From positions 1 through 64,000 of the forward strand of contig JAMPXJ010000022.1 in the NCBI GenBank assembly GCA_023701205.1: a stretch of 64,000 nt of DNA, given 5' to 3'. The stretch's first letter is position 1; each line of letters begins with the position of its first letter. The notes under the pieces were generated by a model. It searched no databases and was not told where the DNA came from. It saw nothing but the letters and a program-made list of their open reading frames with translations. Positions 27,547-35,479 of the stretch are shown piece by piece. The stretch is from Oligoflexia bacterium (GTDB lineage: Bacteria; Bdellovibrionota; UBA1018). Both the position numbers and the translations under genes were made by a program.

Positions 27547-28593
27547 TTAGACGGAAAGGGCGACCCGGCTCTGGCTGGCGAGCGTCCAGCCCGTCAGCTT
27601 GTAGAGCAGGCGCGCTCCGACATTCGCGTCCCATTCATCGCCGTTGGGACCCGGGGCGACCTCATTCAGGTCAAAGCCGATGATCCGCCGGCCCGAGCGC
27701 ACGAGGCATCCCAGGAGATAATTCGCCTCCTGGAAGTCGAGGCCGCCGGGTACTGGTGTACCGGTGTGTGGGCAGAAACGGGGGTCCAGCCCATCGATAT
27801 CGAAAGAGACCCAGACCTCGTTGGGGAGATTCGCGACCATTTCGCGGGCCAAACTGGCCCAGGTCGCGCCCTCGAACTTGCGGCGCGAGCAGTCCCGGTC
27901 GGAATACACCTGAATCCTGCCTTTTTGTCCCGTGACGTAGTCATTTTCCTGCTCGCAGCAGTCTCGAATACCGACCTGGACGAGTTTGGAGACCTGGGGA
28001 ATCCGCTCCATCACGTTGTACATGATCGAGGCATGCGACCAGGTGAAGCCCTCATAGGCCTGCCGCAGGTCGAGGTGGGCGTCGAAATGAAGGATGCCGA
28101 AGGAGGGATGTTTTTCAGCGATCGCGCGAAGCGCCCCGAACGGGACGGAATGGTCCCCGCCGATGACTCCGACCAGCTTTCCGGCGGCGAGCAGCTCGCG
28201 GGTGCCGCGGTAAACCGAGTCGTTCAGCTTCTCGCCCAGGGCGTTCACCCGTTCGAGTGCCTGCTGAAGCTCCGGCTTGCCTTCGATGAGCCCGGCGGCC
28301 TCGATGATCCGGGTGGCCAGCGCGCGGGCCTCCTCGTTCCAAGCGCGGATCTCAGGGCTTTCGTTGCGAAGAAAAAGCCCCGGCTCATAAGGCTTGCTCA
28401 CGTCGGCGTCGAAGAGGTCGACCTGGCGGCTCGCCTGGAGAATGGCCTGAGGGCCTAGCGAGGTGCCGCCGCCATAGGAGGTCGTCGCTTCCCACGGAAC
28501 GGGCAGGTAGACGAGGGCGGCCTGGCTTTCGTCGAAAGGGAGGCCGAAAATACCGGAATCGGAGGTGGCAGCGGCGTTCGGATCGAAGGACAT
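27547..28593 (-). CDS. Arginase/agmatinase/formimidoylglutamase-family hydrolase
   Basis: The 348-aa ureohydrolase-fold protein has the binuclear manganese ligands GGDHS, FDAHLDLR, SHAS and FDIDGLDP. The family hydrolyses guanidino or formimino groups (arginine, agmatine, formiminoglutamate). A formimidoylglutamase role could pair with hutH at 61705-63222, and an arginase role with the P5C dehydrogenase, but the motifs alone do not decide. An insertion of about 50 residues (about 105-155) separates the first strands. The start at 28593 was preferred over 28656 because the latter overlaps the divergent YkgJ gene. Confidence 0.82.
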   Translation of the reverse strand: MSFDPNAAATSDSGIFGLPFDESQAALVYLPVPWEATTSYGGGTSLGPQAILQASRQVDLFDADVSKPYEPGLFLRNESPEIRAWNEEARALATRIIEAAGLIEGKPELQQALERVNALGEKLNDSVYRGTRELLAAGKLVGVIGGDHSVPFGALRAIAEKHPSFGILHFDAHLDLRQAYEGFTWSHASIMYNVMERIPQVSKLVQVGIRDCCEQENDYVTGQKGRIQVYSDRDCSRRKFEGATWASLAREMVANLPNEVWVSFDIDGLDPRFCPHTGTPVPGGLDFQEANYLLGCLVRSGRRIIGFDLNEVAPGPNGDEWDANVGARLLYKLTGWTLASQSRVALSV

Positions 28594-28654
28594 CCCCCGA
28601 TTTGCCCCGAAGGAGCTTTGACTGTCAAGCCAGGCCCCGCTAATCTGCCGCACC

Positions 28655-29062
28655 ATGAAAGCGTCTTGTCAGGCCGATGCGCAACGGCCTTCGACCTGGA
28701 TCAAATACCGCAAGGGCCTCTGCGAAGGGTGCTGGGCGGGCTGCTGCACGCTTCCGGTCGAGGCGAGCGCGGCCGATCTGATCCGGCTGGGCCTGGTCAC
28801 CGAGGACGAGGCCGCCGAGTCGCTCAAGAAGGTCGCGCGCCGCCTGGAGCGTGAGGGCATCATCCAGGCGTTTCAGTGGAAAACCCAGCTCTTCGTGCTC
28901 GAGCAGCGGAACGGGCGTGACTGCATCTTTCTGGGCGAGAAAGACCGTCTTTGCACCGTCTATGAGCGGCGGCCGGAGGTGTGCCGGCGGTTCCCCCGCA
29001 TCGGCCCCCGCCCGAACTGGTGTCCCGCCTCGCCCAAGCGCTCGCGCCGGGCGTCCTTCTGA
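28655..29062 (+). CDS. YkgJ-family cysteine-cluster protein
   Basis: The 135-aa protein has the CxxCC-type cluster: CEGCWAGCC near residue 23, then DCIFLG and RLCTVYERRPEVCRRFP with a final WCP. This matches the YkgJ (zinc- or iron-chelating) family, whose members are thought to hold a metal or Fe-S cluster; the function is not known. The C-terminus is basic. It is divergent from the arginase-family gene. Confidence 0.8.
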   Translation: MKASCQADAQRPSTWIKYRKGLCEGCWAGCCTLPVEASAADLIRLGLVTEDEAAESLKKVARRLEREGIIQAFQWKTQLFVLEQRNGRDCIFLGEKDRLCTVYERRPEVCRRFPRIGPRPNWCPASPKRSRRASF

Positions 29063-29110
29063 TTAGACAAGCGGCCCCGCGTCGTTCATGATGAGATTCA
29101 GGGGTGATCC

Positions 29111-29389
29111 ATGGAAGGCAAAATCAGCTATCAGCAATGGCTCGCCGAGCATCTCGAGGCGGCCAAGGTACACTATAACGAGCTTTGCAAGCTGGATGAC
29201 GAGGAGTACGCCAAGGGCGGCTCGAGCGAATATTACGAGCAGGCGCTGCAGATGTACGGCTACATCGCCGCCCTGGAGACCTGCCTCAAGCAGGCCGGGG
29301 GCGGAGCCGGCCGAAAAGCCGCGCCCAAGTCCGTCGCGAAAAAGAAAGCCACAAAGAAGAAGGCCGGCAAGGGCGGCAAGAGGAAATAA
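29111..29389 (+). CDS. Small protein with Lys-rich histone-like tail
   Basis: The 92-aa protein has a helical N-terminal part (MEGKISYQQWLAEHLEAAK to about residue 64), then a tail of Lys/Ala/Gly repeats (AAPKSVAKKKATKKKAGKG) like bacterial H1-type tails, which commonly bind nucleic acid. GGGG precedes the ATG. It lies 48 bases after the YkgJ gene and is convergent with RNase HI. The family is not recognised; nucleic-acid binding is inferred from the tail alone. Confidence 0.6.
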   Translation: MEGKISYQQWLAEHLEAAKVHYNELCKLDDEEYAKGGSSEYYEQALQMYGYIAALETCLKQAGGGAGRKAAPKSVAKKKATKKKAGKGGKRK

Positions 29390-29391
29390 GC

Positions 29392-30132
29392 CTACTTCAG
29401 CTGCTCGGGCCTGAAGCCCCAGGAGGAAAGCACCTGCGCCTCCTCCTCGGCCGAAGCGGTTTTCTTGAACTTCGCTCCGGAGACGCCTTTCACGCGCTTC
29501 TCGCATTCCGCCCAGGTCTTGTGCCGCATCGGCGTGCCGCCTACCAAACTCAGGTAGGAATGCGCCGGAGGTTTCGGCGCCTCCTTGGGGCGCATCTCGG
29601 GAAGCTCGGTGTTTTCAGGAATGTCATGGATCGCGACGCCATAGTTGAGAAGAGATCCCGAATAAAGCGGCACGGGGCGTCCTTTGGAAAAGGAAACCGC
29701 GATCGCATCCACGCGCTCGTTGCCGGGAATGCCGCTATGGCCGCGCACGAATTTCCACTCCACCGGAAAGCTTTTGTCGCGCTGGGCGAGCAGGCCCATC
29801 AGCGCTTTCCAGAGATCGGGATTGGCCACCTCCGTGCCTTCCGCGGTCTTCCAGCCGCGCTTGCGCCAGGCCCAGACCCATTGGGTGATTCCCCGGATCA
29901 CGTAGACGGAGTCGGTAAAGATCGCGACGGCGCCCGGCTCGTTTTCCACGGAGCGGAGCGCCCGGATCACCGCGACGAGCTCCATGCGGTTGTTGGTCGT
30001 CGAAGGGTCTCCGCCGCCGAGCTCCTGCACGCGCCCGTCCGGGTGCGCGACGATGGCGCCCCAGCCGCCGGGCCCGGGATTGCCGGAGCTCGCGCCGTCG
30101 GCGAAGATGACGATCGGATATGCTTTTTTCAT
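29392..30132 (-). CDS. rnhA: Ribonuclease HI with C-terminal hybrid-binding-like domain
   Basis: The 246-aa protein starts with a complete RNase HI domain (about 1-150): FADGASSGNPGPGGWGA (first Asp), NNRMEL (Glu), FTDSVYV (Asp) and GHSGIPGNERVDAIA (last Asp). It removes RNA from RNA-DNA hybrids. After a Pro-rich linker, residues about 190-240 (SYLSLVGG, KTWAECEKRVKGVSGAKFKK) resemble the hybrid-binding/caulimovirus viroplasmin domain that normally sits at the N-terminus of eukaryotic-type RNase H1. The C-terminal placement is unusual. Confidence 0.88.
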   Translation of the reverse strand: MKKAYPIVIFADGASSGNPGPGGWGAIVAHPDGRVQELGGGDPSTTNNRMELVAVIRALRSVENEPGAVAIFTDSVYVIRGITQWVWAWRKRGWKTAEGTEVANPDLWKALMGLLAQRDKSFPVEWKFVRGHSGIPGNERVDAIAVSFSKGRPVPLYSGSLLNYGVAIHDIPENTELPEMRPKEAPKPPAHSYLSLVGGTPMRHKTWAECEKRVKGVSGAKFKKTASAEEEAQVLSSWGFRPEQLK

Positions 30133-30168
30133 GTGATTTCCCCCTGCAGCTTAACGTATAAGAACCCC

Positions 30169-30699
30169 ATGTCCAAGCCTCTCGCCAAACGCCCGCGCAA
30201 TCTCCCTTGCGGACGTCCCGCGCCCGCTGAGCACGACGCGCCCAAAGCCGCCAAGCTCGAGGAGTGGCAGGGGCGGCTGCGCGCGTATCTCTCGGGCAAG
30301 GGCCTGAAATATTCGGAGCAGCGCTGGAAGATCGCGGAGCTCATTCTCTCCACGGGAGGCCATCTCGATGCGCAGGGACTGGTCGAGCGCGTGAAGAAGG
30401 CGCATCCGGGAATCGGCGCCGCGACCGTATATCGCAGCATCAAGGTGCTTTGCGACGCGCGGATCCTCAAGGAGTCGCTGAGCGATTCCCAGCGCCGGGT
30501 GATCTACGAGCTTTTCGATGACGAGCATCACGATCACATCGTGTGCACGGATTGCGGGGCGATCTTCGAGTTCCACAGCGAGAAGATCGAGGCCGCGCAG
30601 AACGCGATCCTCGAAGAGCAGCAGTTCACGCAGACGAAGCATCGGCACGTGATCTACGCGAAATGCGCGTACAAGGCCGAGAAGCGCCCGTCCAAGTAA
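30169..30699 (+). CDS. Fur-family metalloregulator
   Basis: The 176-aa regulator has a basic N-terminal extension of about 35 residues, then the Fur winged helix (LSGKGLKYSEQRWKIAELIL, GIGAATVYRSIKVL). The dimer domain has DEHHDHIVCTDCGAIFEF (metal-site histidines and a CxxC structural zinc site) and a single C-terminal Cys in YAKCAY. It could be Fur, Zur or PerR; the motifs do not decide. The start at 30169 gives the usual domain order. Its stop codon lies inside the left arm of a 17-bp inverted repeat, so its last codons are mirrored about 100 bases downstream. Confidence 0.85.
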   Translation: MSKPLAKRPRNLPCGRPAPAEHDAPKAAKLEEWQGRLRAYLSGKGLKYSEQRWKIAELILSTGGHLDAQGLVERVKKAHPGIGAATVYRSIKVLCDARILKESLSDSQRRVIYELFDDEHHDHIVCTDCGAIFEFHSEKIEAAQNAILEEQQFTQTKHRHVIYAKCAYKAEKRPSK

Positions 30700-30802
30700 T
30701 CGGTGTCGGGGTACAGACCTCCTGTCTTCACGCGCTCCCTCGCTTCGCTCGGGCTGGCGCCATCCATGGCGCGCGAGCCCCCTCACGATTACTTGGACGG
30801 GC
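30686..30802. repeat. Palindromic element C at the end of the Fur-family gene
   Basis: Perfect 17-bp arms, GCCCGTCCAAGTAATCG at 30686-30702 and its complement at 30786-30802, enclose about 83 bases. Inside are AGAC-CTCCT-GTCT (30715-30727) and GCGCCAT-CC-ATGGCGC. The CTCCT loop and a nearby CCCTCGCT-like stretch recall copies A and B, but overall identity is low, so family membership is tentative. The left arm contains the stop codon of the Fur-family gene. It could serve as a bidirectional terminator, though no U-tract is seen. Confidence 0.75.
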
Positions 30803-30812
30803 TTGTCGCGAC

Positions 30813-31766
30813 TTAAAGGCGAAGCCTTCTTCGGCAGTCCTTCTCGTCGAAGGCGGAGGTGGAATAGTGCGCAGGCCTCTTGCGTTCCACCACTTTTTTG
30901 CAGATCTCAGGGCGATTTCCGGCTTTCGCGACTTTCACGATGCAGGAGAACCAGGAACCAAAGGTCAGGTCCTCGGGCGCCAGGCCGACGATCCGGTCGC
31001 AGGTGGACGGATCGTTTTCCCTTGCCGCCACGGTTTCGAGGCAGCTGGAAGCGTAAGAGAGGCCCAGGTCCGGCAGCTTGGCCAAGGGGAGGCAGTGCTC
31101 CGCTTGCTTGGCGAGGGGCATGGTTTCGGTGAGGCAGCTCTGCATTTTTTGGGAATCGCTCAAGTCCAGGCAAACGCGAGGATCGCCGGATTGGAGCGCG
31201 AGATCGTGAAGGCACCGCTCACCGAGAGGCGGCTGGGACTCCCGTACAAGCCCGCAGTGCGCTTTTTCGAGTTTGCCGCGAGCCCTTTTCAGGCTCAGGA
31301 CGCCGATGAGGCAATCGCCGATCGAGTGCTGCCGATGGGCTTCGGGAATTCGTCGGCAAAGGGCGAAGTTCTCGCGGCTGAGCGCGACGGTTTGAAGGCA
31401 AATGCTCTTCGCATCCGACCGATCCAGCCGTTCACAGTCCGCGGCCGAGCTCTTGCTGAAGTCCGGGATGGGCTTCGCGATGCAGAGCCCGCGCTCGCAG
31501 CCGGGGAGATGCGTGGAGCGCAGAGGATCCTCGACCGCGAGGCACATGACATCGGAGCAAACCAGCTTTGATTCCCACTCGGCCTTCTTCGAGGTGGCGA
31601 TCGGCGTGAGAGGACCGCAGCAGCTCAGTCGCGCGAAATCGCAGTCACGATCACGTTCGCAGCGGCGTTGCGCATCGGTGGGTGGGACAGGGGCCGGGGT
31701 TTCGCCGCCGAAAACCGATGGCATCGCGAAAAAGAGCATCCACGAAAGAAAAGTGAGAGAGGGCAT
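30813..31766 (-). CDS. Secreted cysteine-rich repeat protein
   Basis: The 317-aa exported protein (signal peptide about 1-20, MPSLTFLSWMLFFAMPSVFG) has more than 20 cysteines. From about residue 105 it repeats a loose unit of the type C..........C(L/I) with DP.(V/T)C, giving helical disulfide-bonded pairs. The N-terminal part has CERDRDCDFARLSCCGPL, which is commonly seen in bacterial cysteine-rich secreted proteins. GAGGA precedes the start at 31766. The stop lies 10 bases beyond repeat C. The function is unknown. Confidence 0.7.
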   Translation of the reverse strand: MPSLTFLSWMLFFAMPSVFGGETPAPVPPTDAQRRCERDRDCDFARLSCCGPLTPIATSKKAEWESKLVCSDVMCLAVEDPLRSTHLPGCERGLCIAKPIPDFSKSSAADCERLDRSDAKSICLQTVALSRENFALCRRIPEAHRQHSIGDCLIGVLSLKRARGKLEKAHCGLVRESQPPLGERCLHDLALQSGDPRVCLDLSDSQKMQSCLTETMPLAKQAEHCLPLAKLPDLGLSYASSCLETVAARENDPSTCDRIVGLAPEDLTFGSWFSCIVKVAKAGNRPEICKKVVERKRPAHYSTSAFDEKDCRRRLRL

Positions 31767-31947
31767 CGCTTCCTCGACTCGGTGGTTCGATTTTTTGTCA
31801 TGAAATTCGGACAAAGCTTCTTCTGTTGATAACTAATTGAAACAACGAGGAAAGTCAAATTCCGGTTTTGGACGAGACCCTGCGGAAAAGCGTCTGTCAT
31901 GACACTCCCGTGACAATCAGGCGGCGGTTTTTTCGTATTTTCAGCAC

Positions 31948-32934
31948 ATGCAAATCGATGCTCTCCGGGTGCTGAACATCTCGAAGACGAAAGTGAAAGC
32001 GGCGAACGACGCCGAGTTCGCCTCGTTCGAGATCGAGAGCTTCCTCCCCGGCGAGTTCCGCATGGATTCCTGCCAGCGCGTGCTCTGGCTTTGCTCCGAA
32101 GAAGCGCTGCGCTCCAAGCTCTGCGGAAAGGTGATCCCCCGTTTCGTCGAGATCTATTCCGGCGCGGCTGCCTACCAGTTCATGCTTCGCGTGGCCACGG
32201 GCCTGGAGAGCCAGGTCATCGGCGAGACCGATATCTTCGGACAGGTCAAGGAAGCCTGGAAAAAATTCGAAGCCTCGAACACCGCCACCGGGCTCAAGGG
32301 CTGGATGCAGCGGATCTTCGAGGACACCAAGGAGATCCGTTCCGCGCACCTGCACAACCAGGGCGGCGCCACTTACGGAAGCCTGGTCCGCATGCTGATC
32401 CGCGAGCACGTCGAGAAAACCGGCAAGGCGCTCGAAGGCCCGGTGGTTCTCATCGGCGCCGGCGCGCTGGCCGCTTCCGTCGGACCTTATCTCCTCGATC
32501 ACGAAGTTCTCCTCACCAACCGGAGCCGGGAAAAGCTCGAGACCTTGCACCTCGAGCTTTCCCGCTCCCCAGGGTCGCGGGTGAGCGTGGTTTCCTCCGG
32601 CGCGGACGAAGAGCGCGCGCTTCAGGAGGCTTCCGTTGTAGTCGTCTGCATCCCCTATGATCCGAGTGGCGATTCCGGCCGGGTTTCCCAGATCCGGCCG
32701 GACGCCGTGGCGATTCACCTGGGTGGAATGCGCCATCAGGCCGGAGCCTGGGCCGAGCATGCCCGGCTGCATTGCCTCGACGACATCTTCGAGCTCCAGA
32801 AATCGCAGGGCGAGGTTCGCTCGCTTCGCTGCGCGCATGCTTTGAAGGCTTGCGCGGACCGGGCCAAGCTCCGGACGCTGGGCTCCTCGCTGACCATTCC
32901 CCACGGATGGGAAGACCTTGCAGTCTTCGCCTGA
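31948..32934 (+). CDS. hemA: Glutamyl-tRNA reductase, short form
   Basis: This enzyme makes glutamate-1-semialdehyde from Glu-tRNA, the first step of C5 heme synthesis. At 328 aa it is about 90 residues shorter than typical HemA. The catalytic cysteine is probably Cys42 (MDSCQRVLW, where the usual motif is S/T-C-N-R). ATGLESQVIGETDIFGQVK is the conserved spine motif, and VVLIGAGALA is the NADPH Rossmann loop. The C-terminal helical dimerisation domain appears to be missing. It is the first gene of the heme cluster and follows a 181-bp upstream gap. Confidence 0.88.
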   Translation: MQIDALRVLNISKTKVKAANDAEFASFEIESFLPGEFRMDSCQRVLWLCSEEALRSKLCGKVIPRFVEIYSGAAAYQFMLRVATGLESQVIGETDIFGQVKEAWKKFEASNTATGLKGWMQRIFEDTKEIRSAHLHNQGGATYGSLVRMLIREHVEKTGKALEGPVVLIGAGALAASVGPYLLDHEVLLTNRSREKLETLHLELSRSPGSRVSVVSSGADEERALQEASVVVVCIPYDPSGDSGRVSQIRPDAVAIHLGGMRHQAGAWAEHARLHCLDDIFELQKSQGEVRSLRCAHALKACADRAKLRTLGSSLTIPHGWEDLAVFA

Positions 32935-32954
32935 TCAGCGGATAAGTGGGATCT

Positions 32955-34490
32955 ATGGCAACCGTGTTGAAGTTGGGTACGAGGAAATCCCTCTTGGCTT
33001 GGGCTCAGAGCGGGTGGGTCGCGCGCGAGGTGGAACGGCTGAATCCCGGCGTGCGCGTCGAGCGCGTGGGAATCGAGACTCAAGGGGATAAGATCCTCGA
33101 TGTCTCGCTCCGGCAGGTCGAAGGCAAGGAGTTCTTCGTCGCGGAGCTCGATCACGCGCTCGGTGACCACCAGGTCGATTTCACCGTTCATTCGATGAAG
33201 GATCTGAGTCTCGAGCGGCCCAAGCAGTTCATCCTGGCCGCGAACCCGCGTCGCGAGAATCCGCGCGACGTGATTCTCTTCGGCCCCGGCGTGATGGAGA
33301 AACTGCGCGCGGGCCGCGCGCTCCGGATCGGCACCTCCTCGCCGCGACGCCTCGAGAATATTCCGCCCTTCCTGGAAAAATCCCTGCCCCAGCTCGCGCC
33401 CGGCGGAGGCCGGCCGAAGCTCGAGTTCCTCGAGATCCGCGGCAACGTCAACACCCGCCTGGCGCGCGTGCACGAGCCCGAGGTCTCCGCGCGCCAGCTC
33501 GATGGCGTGGTGCTCGCGTTCGCGGGCCTGATCCGCCTCTGGGCGGATGAGGAAGGGCGCGCGGAGCTGTCGAAGCTCCTGCGGGGCGTGCGCTGGATGG
33601 TCCTGCCGCTTCGGGAAAATCCCACCGCGCCGGCGCAGGGCGCGCTCGCGGTGGAATGCCGGGCGAACGACTCGAAGGTCCGCGAGATCCTGGCGCGGCT
33701 GCATGATCCGGAGACGGAGCGCCATGTGGGGTCCGAACGCGCCGTGCTCGCCGAGTGGGGCGGGGGATGCCATCAGAAGTTCGGCGCGACCTCGATCGGC
33801 GCCGCGGGGATCGGCGATCTCTTCTATATCCGAGGCGTGAAGCCGGATGGGGGTTTCATCGAGAAGGTCGACTGGCACGGCAAGCCCGAGTCGCCTGAGG
33901 AGCTCGAGATCTCGCCCTGGAACGGGAGCGACTGGCGAAGCGCCCAGTCCGCCGAGATCCTGCGGCCCGAGCTCGCTGCGGCGGATCTTTCGCGCCCGAC
34001 GTTCGTCTCGCATTGGCGCGCGGTTCCCGAGGAGTGGGTTGCTCGCCTGGCGGATTCCCGGATCTGGGTTTCCGGCGTCTCGAGCTGGCAACGGCTCGCG
34101 AAGATGGGGCTTTGGATCGAAGGTTGCGGCGAGAGCCTGGGCTTCGAGCACCTCGCGCCGATGCTGGATGAGGAGGTCTTGGGGCTTCCGGCATTCTCGC
34201 AGTGGAACGTCTTGACCCACGAGGCGGCGGTCAAGGACTGGGACGGCCCGCGGGTCATCGCGACCTACCGCGTGCCCTCGGGATATTCGGAAGAGGCCAA
34301 GGCCTCCTTGGCGAAGGCGACGCATGTCTTCTGGAGCAGCGGCTCGCAGTTCGAGAAGCTCCGGGAAATCGCCCCCAAGGGCGCGCATCACGCCTGCGGG
34401 CCGGGCAAGACCCAGGAGCGAATCAAGGCGGCGGGGATCGAGCCCACGCTCTTTCCCTCCGTGGACGAGTGGAGGAAGTGGCTGTCATGA
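32955..34490 (+). CDS. hemCD: HemC-HemD fusion: porphobilinogen deaminase/uroporphyrinogen-III synthase
   Basis: The 511-aa protein joins two enzymes. Residues 1-300 are HemC: LGTRKSLLAWAQS, HSMKDL, SSPRR, IRGNVNTRL and the dipyrromethane-cofactor cysteine in WGGGCHQKFGA (near 272). Residues about 350-511 have the length and two-lobed character of HemD (TFVSHWRAVPEEW, VIATYR, HVFWSSGSQFEKL), which is poorly conserved in all species. It converts porphobilinogen to uroporphyrinogen III. The ATG at 32955 was chosen over a GTG nine bases upstream. The stop overlaps the hemB start as ATGA. Confidence 0.88.
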   Translation: MATVLKLGTRKSLLAWAQSGWVAREVERLNPGVRVERVGIETQGDKILDVSLRQVEGKEFFVAELDHALGDHQVDFTVHSMKDLSLERPKQFILAANPRRENPRDVILFGPGVMEKLRAGRALRIGTSSPRRLENIPPFLEKSLPQLAPGGGRPKLEFLEIRGNVNTRLARVHEPEVSARQLDGVVLAFAGLIRLWADEEGRAELSKLLRGVRWMVLPLRENPTAPAQGALAVECRANDSKVREILARLHDPETERHVGSERAVLAEWGGGCHQKFGATSIGAAGIGDLFYIRGVKPDGGFIEKVDWHGKPESPEELEISPWNGSDWRSAQSAEILRPELAAADLSRPTFVSHWRAVPEEWVARLADSRIWVSGVSSWQRLAKMGLWIEGCGESLGFEHLAPMLDEEVLGLPAFSQWNVLTHEAAVKDWDGPRVIATYRVPSGYSEEAKASLAKATHVFWSSGSQFEKLREIAPKGAHHACGPGKTQERIKAAGIEPTLFPSVDEWRKWLS

Positions 34491-35479
34491 GATCGAGCAA
34501 TCCCGGTCAGCTTTCGCTGAGGCGCTTGAGGCAGAACCCCCATGTCCGCGAGCTCGCGCGCGAGTACCGCGTGTCGACGGAGCAGCTGATCCAGCCCTAC
34601 TTCGTCGTCGAGGGGATCGGGGGGCGCGAGGAGGTGCCCGGGATGACCGGCACTTACCGCGATACGCCGGAGACGCTACTGACGCAGATCGATCGCGACA
34701 TGGAAGCCGGCGTCCGCAAGATCCTTCTCTTCGGCGTGCCCGGGGAGAAGAAGACCCATCACTTCAGCTCGAGCTTCACCGCGAGCCAGATCGCGGCGAT
34801 CAGGAAGCGCTTCGGCTCCGATCTTTTCGTCGCCGTCGATGTCTGCCTCTGCTCGTACACCACGCACGGGCAGTGCGGGATCCTCACGGCCGAGGGCGAT
34901 CACGTCGAGAACTCGGCCACCGTGATGGAGCTCGCCAAGTCGGCGCTGAGCTTCGCGCAGGCGGGCGCGGACTGCGTCGCTCCGAGCGACATGATGGATG
35001 GCCGGATCGCGGCGATCCGCGAGGCGCTCGACGGGGCGGGTCTCGAGCGCACGCTGCTCATGAGCTATTCCGCGAAATTCCATTCCAAGTTCTATGGTCC
35101 CTTCCGCGCGGCCGCGGACTCGGCGCCCAAAGGGCCGGTGCTCCTCAAGGATCGGGCCACCTACCAGATCGACCCCGGAACTCCGCGAGACGCCCTGGTG
35201 AGCTCGCTTCGGGACGTCGAGGAGGGAGCGGACATCCTGATGGTGAAGCCCGGCCTGCCTTATCTCGACGTGCTGGCCAGCCTCTCGCGGGAGATCCCGC
35301 GTCCCTGGGCCGTTTACGAGGTCAGCGGCGAGTATGCGGCGATCGAGCTGATGGCCGAGAAGGGCCTGATCAACGGGCCGGCCGCGCATCTGGAGGCCTG
35401 GACCGCGTTCACCCGCGCCGGCGCCTCCATGATCATCACCTACGGAGCGCGGTACGCGCAGAAATGGTTGTCCTCATGA
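34487..35479 (+). CDS. hemB: Porphobilinogen synthase (delta-aminolevulinate dehydratase)
   Basis: The 330-aa enzyme condenses two aminolevulinate molecules. It has the Schiff-base lysines in SYSAKFHSKFYGPFR and MVKPGLPYLD, and the zinc-type triple-cysteine site in DVCLCSYTTHGQCG, so it is the zinc-dependent form. VAPSDMMDGRI is the family signature. The start overlaps the hemCD stop (ATGA), as its stop overlaps the hemL start, so translation is coupled throughout. Confidence 0.95.
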   Translation: MRSSNPGQLSLRRLRQNPHVRELAREYRVSTEQLIQPYFVVEGIGGREEVPGMTGTYRDTPETLLTQIDRDMEAGVRKILLFGVPGEKKTHHFSSSFTASQIAAIRKRFGSDLFVAVDVCLCSYTTHGQCGILTAEGDHVENSATVMELAKSALSFAQAGADCVAPSDMMDGRIAAIREALDGAGLERTLLMSYSAKFHSKFYGPFRAAADSAPKGPVLLKDRATYQIDPGTPRDALVSSLRDVEEGADILMVKPGLPYLDVLASLSREIPRPWAVYEVSGEYAAIELMAEKGLINGPAAHLEAWTAFTRAGASMIITYGARYAQKWLSS

